NCBI GenBank assembly: GCA_036824465.1
Contig: DAITAC010000004.1
Span: forward strand, 38,868-102,867
Length of the DNA stretch: 64,000 bases
Reading direction: 5' to 3'
From: JAKOQB01 sp036824465
GTDB lineage: Bacteria; Pseudomonadota; Gammaproteobacteria; Burkholderiales; Burkholderiaceae_F
Part shown: in pieces, positions 59,254 to 64,000 of the stretch
Layout: every line of letters begins with the position of its first letter
Position numbering within the stretch: position 1 is the stretch's first letter
Notes under the pieces: generated by a model
What the model saw: only the letters and a program-made list of their open reading frames with translations
The model's database searches: none
What the model was told of the DNA's origin: nothing
Translations under genes and position numbers: made by a program

Positions 59254-61442
59254 AGCGTGACCGGCGGCACATCACCGCCATCGCCGTTGCAGTCGTTGGC
59301 ACGGCCGTCATCGCGGTGCTGTGGATTGCCGCCACGATCGGGCTCGTCGTCTCGGGGCTGGGCGAGGCCGAGCAGAAAGCGTTAGCCGTCGTGCTCACGC
59401 CGCGCGCACCGGTGGTTGTGGTGACCACGCTAATACTGATCGGCGTAATCGCAATCATTGTGCAGCACCTGTACCAGCACTGGGTGGCTTCGGCCGCGCG
59501 CGTGCTGGAGCAGGCGCGCGTGCTGCTTTCCACCGACATCGAGCGCGACCTTGATGTCACGGGCGGTGCCGAAGTGCGCGGCCTGGCGCAGACGATCAAC
59601 GAACTCGCACGCCAGCGCGGCGATCTGAAGCGCGACATGGAGCTGAAGGTCGCCGAAGCGAGCCGCGGCATCGCGCAGGAGCGAAACCGCCTTGCCGCGC
59701 TGATGAGCGAACTCACGCAGAGCGTGGTCGTTTGCAATCTCGACGGTCGCATCCTGCTCTACAACAACCGGGCGCGGGTGCAGTTCCGCGCGCTGTCGGC
59801 GGCGCCCACGCTTGCCGATGGCGCCGAACTGATCGGGCTGGGCCGCTCGATCTACACCGTGTTCGATCGCAAGCTCGTCGCGCATGCGCTCGAAAGCGTG
59901 CAGCAACGCCTGCAGCGCGGTGTCGCCAACCCCTCGGCCCAGTTCGTCACCGTCACGCGCGCCGGGCAGCTGTTGCGCGTGCAGATGGCGCCGGTGCGTG
60001 GCGTTACGGCCGAGGCGCAGGACGACCAGGAAGTGCCGCCGCTGGCCGGATTCGTGCTGATGCTCGACAACATCACGCGCGACTATGAGGAGGAGTCCGA
60101 GCGCGACCGATTGCTGCACGGGATGACCGAAGGCAGCCGTGGCTCGCTGGCCAACCTGCAGGCTGCGGTCGAGATCCTCGACGACCCGGTGCTCGATGCG
60201 CCCACGCGCGAGCGCTTTCTCGGCGTGGTGCGCGACGAGACCAACGCGATGAGCCACCGCATTCAGGATCTTGCGGCGCGATCCGCGCGCGGGCTCGCCA
60301 CCCGCTGGCCGCTCGAGGACATGCTCGGCGCCGACCTGGTGGCCGCGGCACACCGGCGCATCGAAGCGCAACTGGGCATGCGCGTGCGGTCCGACGAGAT
60401 CGATGCAGCATGTTGGCTCAAGCTCGACAGCTTCTCGCTGCTGCAGGCGCTGGCGTACCTGGCGGCGCGGCTGCGCGACGAACACGACATCGACAGCGTG
60501 CAATTGCGTCTTGCGCCCGCCGATGCCAACCATGCGCACCTTGACCTTGTCTGGGTCGGCCGCGCGATGAGCACCGAGACGGTGATGAGCTGGGAGATGG
60601 ATCCGATGAAGTTCGGCGCCGAGTCGAGCCCGCTCACGTTACGCGACGTCGTGCAGCGCCACGGTGGCGAGTTCTGGTTCGAGCGCGAGAGGGTGCGCCA
60701 TCAGGCGTTCTTCCGTTTCCTGTTGCCGCTGGCGGGCGAAACGGTCGAGCTCGAACCGGCCACCTTCGTGCGCAGCGAGAGCCGCCCCGAGTATTACGAC
60801 TTCGATCTGTTCCGCGTCACCGACGCCAGTCGCGCGCTCGACGAGCGCCGTCTCGTCGAACTCGCCTACACCGTATTCGACACCGAGACGACGGGGCTGA
60901 ATCCCTCGGCCGGCGACGAGATCATCCAGATCGGCGCGGTGCGCGTCGTCAACGCCAAGTTGCTGCGGTCCGAAGCGTTCGAACAGTTGGTCGACCCGCG
61001 ACGCCCGATACCTCCTGAATCGATCCCGATTCACGGCATCCAGCCTGAAATGGTCGAAGGCCAGCCGACGATTGACAGCGTCTTGCCCGCGTTCCACGCC
61101 TATGCGCAGGACACGGTGCTCGTCGCGCATAACGCCGCGTTCGATATGCGCTTCCTGCAGTTGAAGGAAGATGTCGCCGGCGTTCGCTTCGATCAGCCCG
61201 TGCTCGACACTCTGCTGCTGTCGGCAGTGGTGCACCCCAACCAGGAATCGCACCAGCTCGAAGCGATCGCCGAGCGCTTCGACGTCCCTGTGCTGGGACG
61301 CCACACCGCGCTCGGTGATGCGATCGTCACCGCGGAGGTGCTGGTCAAACTGCTTCCGCTGCTCGCTGACAAGGGCATCCACACCCTGGGCCAGGCGCGC
61401 GAAGCGGCACAGCAGACGTACTTCGCGCGGGTCAAGTACTGA
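59250..61442 (+). CDS. Membrane pseudokinase fused to DnaQ-like exonuclease
   Basis: A 730-residue fusion. Two N-terminal transmembrane helices (about 9-29 and 45-70) are followed by a HAMP-like and a PAS-like region (VVVCNLDGRILLYNNRARVQ), a DHp/ATPase-like region in which the phosphoacceptor His is absent (GSRGSLANLQAAVEIL in place of HELR), then a C-terminal DnaQ-type 3'-5' exonuclease from about residue 530. Exo motifs: FDTETTGLNP, VLVAHNAAFDMRFLQ and HTALGDAIVTAEVL. Start is GTG 59250, overlapping the response regulator stop. The role of a membrane-bound exonuclease here is unknown. Confidence 0.87.
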   Translation: MKRDRRHITAIAVAVVGTAVIAVLWIAATIGLVVSGLGEAEQKALAVVLTPRAPVVVVTTLILIGVIAIIVQHLYQHWVASAARVLEQARVLLSTDIERDLDVTGGAEVRGLAQTINELARQRGDLKRDMELKVAEASRGIAQERNRLAALMSELTQSVVVCNLDGRILLYNNRARVQFRALSAAPTLADGAELIGLGRSIYTVFDRKLVAHALESVQQRLQRGVANPSAQFVTVTRAGQLLRVQMAPVRGVTAEAQDDQEVPPLAGFVLMLDNITRDYEEESERDRLLHGMTEGSRGSLANLQAAVEILDDPVLDAPTRERFLGVVRDETNAMSHRIQDLAARSARGLATRWPLEDMLGADLVAAAHRRIEAQLGMRVRSDEIDAACWLKLDSFSLLQALAYLAARLRDEHDIDSVQLRLAPADANHAHLDLVWVGRAMSTETVMSWEMDPMKFGAESSPLTLRDVVQRHGGEFWFERERVRHQAFFRFLLPLAGETVELEPATFVRSESRPEYYDFDLFRVTDASRALDERRLVELAYTVFDTETTGLNPSAGDEIIQIGAVRVVNAKLLRSEAFEQLVDPRRPIPPESIPIHGIQPEMVEGQPTIDSVLPAFHAYAQDTVLVAHNAAFDMRFLQLKEDVAGVRFDQPVLDTLLLSAVVHPNQESHQLEAIAERFDVPVLGRHTALGDAIVTAEVLVKLLPLLADKGIHTLGQAREAAQQTYFARVKY

Positions 61443-61499
61443 GCCGGCACGGATGCCACATGATTCGAGGAGCGACGGGCAGTACCCGACCCTTTGCGG

Positions 61500-61706
61500 C
61501 TATTGAACTCTTGCTCGTGCCGACATCCGCAGGCCGAGCACATCGCCCTCGCCAGGCACCGGTAGTAGGCAAGGCATGGCCATCGGCAGCAGCAGGGTGC
61601 CGTGTGCCGCAGGCCCGCGTGCGTGCACCATGGCTTGCATCGACACCCGCTCGGTGGTCAAGGCCGCGGCTGCGTCGCGCAGCCGCTGCGCGATGGGCGC
61701 CGTCAT
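61500..61706 (-). pseudogene. exoD: Truncated ExoD-like gene
   Basis: A 68-residue ORF that matches only the first part of ExoD-type exopolysaccharide proteins (LPMAMPCLLPVPGEGDVLGL near the end; family is about 200 residues) and then stops after RARVQ. It overlaps the terC stop by ATGA, so it was once a full terC-exoD pair. The loss of the 3' part near 61500 marks a junction with the dnaQ-type operon. Confidence 0.65.
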
Positions 61707-62695
61707 ATGGGCGCCACAACGGCGGCCTGGCCGCGCGTCTTCCACAGCGACACCAGCACACCACCGGCGATCAGACCGAAGGTCACGCTGAGCGAGATCG
61801 CCGGCGGAACCTTGCCGATGATGCCGACCAGGAAGATCTTCGTGCCGATGAACACCAGCACCAGGGCCAGCGCGTACTTCAGGTACTTGAAGCGATGGAT
61901 CATCGCCGCCAGCGCGAAGTACAGCGCGCGCAGCCCGAGGATGGCGAAGATGTTGCTCGTGTAGACGATGAACGGGTCTGTGGTGATGGCGAAGATCGCC
62001 GGCACCGAATCGACCGCGAACACCAGGTCGACGAACTCCACCAGCACCAGCGCCAGCAGCAGCGGGGTGGCAAAGCGAACCACCTTGCCGCCGGCCGGAT
62101 CGGGCTCCTGCACCCAGAAGGCGTTGCCGCGCAGCCCGTCGGTCACGCGCATGTGCCGCTTCAGGAACTTCAGCAGCGGGTTGTTCGCGATGTCGGGCAC
62201 GTGGTCGGCAATGATCCACATCTTGATGCCCGTGAAGATCAGGAAGGCACCGAACAGGTACAGAACCCAGCTGAACTGGCTGACCAGCGTGGCGCCGAGG
62301 CCGATCATGATGGCGCGCAGCACGATCACGCCCAGGATGCCCCAGAACAGCACCCGGTGCTGGTACTGCCGCGGGATCGCGAAGAAGCTGAAGATCAGCG
62401 CGATGACGAAGACGTTGTCCATCGACAGCGACTTCTCGATCATGAAGCCGGTGTAGTAGTCCATGCCGCTCTGCGCGCCCAGGTACCACCAGACCCAGGC
62501 ACCGAAGATCAGCGCGGCGCTGATGTAGCCGGCCGAGAGCAGCAGGCTCTCACGAACACCGATCTCCTTGTCGTCCTTGTGCAGCACGCCGAGGTCGAAG
62601 GCCAGCAACGCAACGACGACGCCGACGAAGGCGAGCCAGACCCAGGCGGGCTTGCCCAGGAAGTCGGCCGAGAAGAAGGGGAGCAGGCTGTCCAT
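61703..62695 (-). CDS. TerC-family membrane protein
   Basis: A 330-residue integral membrane protein of the TerC/Alx family with about nine hydrophobic segments (LAFDLGVLHKDDKEIGV, SLSMDNVFVIALIFSFFAIP, LVLVEFVDLVFAVDSVPAIFAITTDPF in part). The family is linked to tellurite resistance, Mn export and pH response. Acidic residues in two such helices (VLVEFVDLVFAVDS and EKSLSMDNVF) are typical. It is followed by a truncated exoD with overlap. Confidence 0.88.
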   Translation of the reverse strand: MDSLLPFFSADFLGKPAWVWLAFVGVVVALLAFDLGVLHKDDKEIGVRESLLLSAGYISAALIFGAWVWWYLGAQSGMDYYTGFMIEKSLSMDNVFVIALIFSFFAIPRQYQHRVLFWGILGVIVLRAIMIGLGATLVSQFSWVLYLFGAFLIFTGIKMWIIADHVPDIANNPLLKFLKRHMRVTDGLRGNAFWVQEPDPAGGKVVRFATPLLLALVLVEFVDLVFAVDSVPAIFAITTDPFIVYTSNIFAILGLRALYFALAAMIHRFKYLKYALALVLVFIGTKIFLVGIIGKVPPAISLSVTFGLIAGGVLVSLWKTRGQAAVVAPI

Positions 62696-62807
62696 GTGCT
62701 TGGTTGCTGAGGAAGGGATGGGGGATGTTCGGCAGTTCCGGGCTGCGGATGGAGATGCACCGGAGTGAGTGCAGCTTCGTATTTCCCGAAGTACGCCCAG
62801 GACCCGT

Positions 62808-63230
62808 TCAGCGCTCGGCCACCGGGCTCCCGGAAGGTGTCGCAGGCGCGGACAACCGACGGCGCAGCACGGCGATCAGTCCGGCGGCCAAGAACCCCAG
62901 CACGATGAGGAGGACGCTGCCGATGCCCCAGACCACCCAGACCGCGATCGACAGCCCGCCCGCCAACGCGGGTGCCCATGTCAGCCCGGCTTCGATGGCG
63001 GGCGTGACGGCCGAGGCCATCGAATCCAGCGCGAGAGCGAGTTCGGGCGGCATCCAGGGTGCGAGCCAGTCCGGCATGCGCAAGCCTTCGCTCGCCACGG
63101 CACCGCCCCCTGCCAGGACGCCCGCATTCGAGAGCGTCCATGCCGTGATCAGATGAAACGCCCAGGCCGCAAGCGACCAAAGCGCCAGAAGGCTGAACAC
63201 CCCGAACCAGCTGAGTGCGTAGAACATCAT
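62808..63230 (-). CDS. Small integral membrane protein, unknown function
   Basis: A 140-residue protein with two N-terminal and one C-terminal hydrophobic segments (WFGVFSLLALWSLAAWAFHL and SIAVWVVWGIGSVLLIVLGFL) and a basic end (RRRLSAP). Not recognised. ATG 63230 has GAGGAAACG just upstream; the extension to 63347 is not supported. It lies 112 bases before terC and is divergent from the LysR-type gene. Confidence 0.68.
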   Translation of the reverse strand: MMFYALSWFGVFSLLALWSLAAWAFHLITAWTLSNAGVLAGGGAVASEGLRMPDWLAPWMPPELALALDSMASAVTPAIEAGLTWAPALAGGLSIAVWVVWGIGSVLLIVLGFLAAGLIAVLRRRLSAPATPSGSPVAER

Positions 63231-63339
63231 CGTTTCCTCGTTGTTGAGCCGCGGCAAGCGGTAGTGTTCAGGTGGTCGAGATTCGAAGAAACAGGTGCCA
63301 GGCAGACATAGACTTCTGTTTTTCCGATGTGAGATCGAC

Positions 63340-64000
63340 ATGCTCAACTATCGCCACCTGTACTACTTCTGGGTCGTCACCAAGGAGGGTGGCTTCGCCC
63401 GCGCGGCCGAGCGGCTGGACATGGCGGTGCAGACCATCAGCGCCCAGGTGCGCGAACTCGAGAAGGCGCTTGGGCACCAGTTGCTCAAGCCGGCCGGCCG
63501 CGGTGTGGCAATGACCGAGGCGGGCCAGGCTGCATTCGCCCGCGCCGAGGAGATCTTCCAGATCGGCCAGTTGATTCCCGACGAAGTGCGCGAGGCGGCC
63601 AGCGGCAAGGTCGCCCGTCTGGCCGTCGGCCTTTCGGACGGCATTTCCAAGCTGGCCGCGCACGCGCTGATCGAGCCCGTGCTAGCCACGCCATCGTTGC
63701 GGCTGGTGTGCCACGAAGGCGAATTCGAGCAGCTCCTGGCCGAACTGGCGCTGTATCACTTGGACCTGGTGCTGGCCGGGCAGCCGGCACCGCGCAACCC
63801 GAACCTTCGCCTGACGAGCGAACGGCTGGTCGAGTCGCCCGTGGAGTGGTACGGGCCCGCCGCCCATGTGCACAAGGCCGATGTCGATCAGTTTCCGCAG
63901 TCGCTGAACCGGTTGCCCGTGCTGCTGCCGACCGGCCACTCGGCGCTTCGCCCCACCCTGGATCGCTGGTTCGAGGCCCAGGGCTTGCGGCCGCACATCG
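63340..64000 (+). CDS. LysR-family regulator (partial, right edge)
   Basis: A LysR-type regulator, 220 residues visible, cut by the window edge. N-terminal winged helix-turn-helix (YRHLYYFWVVTKEGGFARAA, AVQTISAQVRELEKALGHQL), then the start of the effector domain (LAVGLSDGISKLAAHAL). It resembles NhaR-type sodium/pH regulators, and is divergent from the small membrane gene and terC, which could be its targets. Confidence 0.9.
   Translation, partial: MLNYRHLYYFWVVTKEGGFARAAERLDMAVQTISAQVRELEKALGHQLLKPAGRGVAMTEAGQAAFARAEEIFQIGQLIPDEVREAASGKVARLAVGLSDGISKLAAHALIEPVLATPSLRLVCHEGEFEQLLAELALYHLDLVLAGQPAPRNPNLRLTSERLVESPVEWYGPAAHVHKADVDQFPQSLNRLPVLLPTGHSALRPTLDRWFEAQGLRPHI

Overview
The window looks like a piece of chromosome from a GC-rich betaproteobacterium, probably of the Rhodocyclales/Burkholderiales type. 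That placement is an inference from the Aromatoleum-like tungsten aldehyde oxidoreductase cluster, from the mixture of gene families and from the REP-like palindromes; no rRNA or other marker is present to settle it. No rRNA, tRNA or CRISPR array was recognised.

Left part (1-8200): a tungsten enzyme island. On the minus strand run aorA, aorB, aorC, a MoaD-like gene and a small unknown gene, followed by tungstate ABC transporter genes tupB and tupC (tupC is cut by the window edge). Divergent from these are moeA and moeB for pterin-cofactor metallation and sulfur-carrier activation. A textbook intrinsic terminator lies inside the operon, between aorB and aorC.

8200-17650: a complete quinohemoprotein amine dehydrogenase operon (qhpA, D, C, B, F, E, minus strand). 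It has a pair of UbiU/UbiV-like U32 proteins between qhpB and qhpF and no visible flavin monooxygenase gene qhpG. This is the most striking novelty candidate: an alternative, possibly oxygen-independent, route to hydroxylate the tryptophan of the CTQ cofactor. A small unannotated ORF overlaps the qhpA start.

17900-32550: a form II CoxL-type molybdenum hydroxylase (coxS, coxL, coxM) with its own terminator. Upstream of it lies a long minus-strand unit that starts with a second, TTQ-type amine dehydrogenase (aauB, E, D, A plus two cytochromes c) and runs into DUF1329, DUF1302, RND and YCF48-like genes of a hydrophobic-compound transport type. Two amine dehydrogenases, an aldehyde oxidoreductase and an acyl-CoA ligase (33066-34757) together suggest amine to aldehyde to acid to CoA-thioester catabolism. 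An EutR-like AraC regulator and an XdhC-type maturation factor follow.

37400-48300: mixed housekeeping genes: an ArsR/AHSA1-GST pair, a VOC protein, a TfoX-like protein, apbC, metG, lpxO, an aminotransferase and pssA. metG carries an in-frame DUF559 endonuclease domain bracketed by inverted REP-like palindromes. 46600-48290 is gene-poor and looks less GC-rich.

48300-61450: a six-gene hyf-like membrane complex whose large subunit lacks the NiFe cysteines (Ehr type), then a symporter-histidine kinase hybrid, a single-domain response regulator and a membrane pseudokinase-DnaQ exonuclease fusion. 61500-64000 holds a truncated exoD, terC, a small membrane protein and a LysR-family regulator cut by the right edge.
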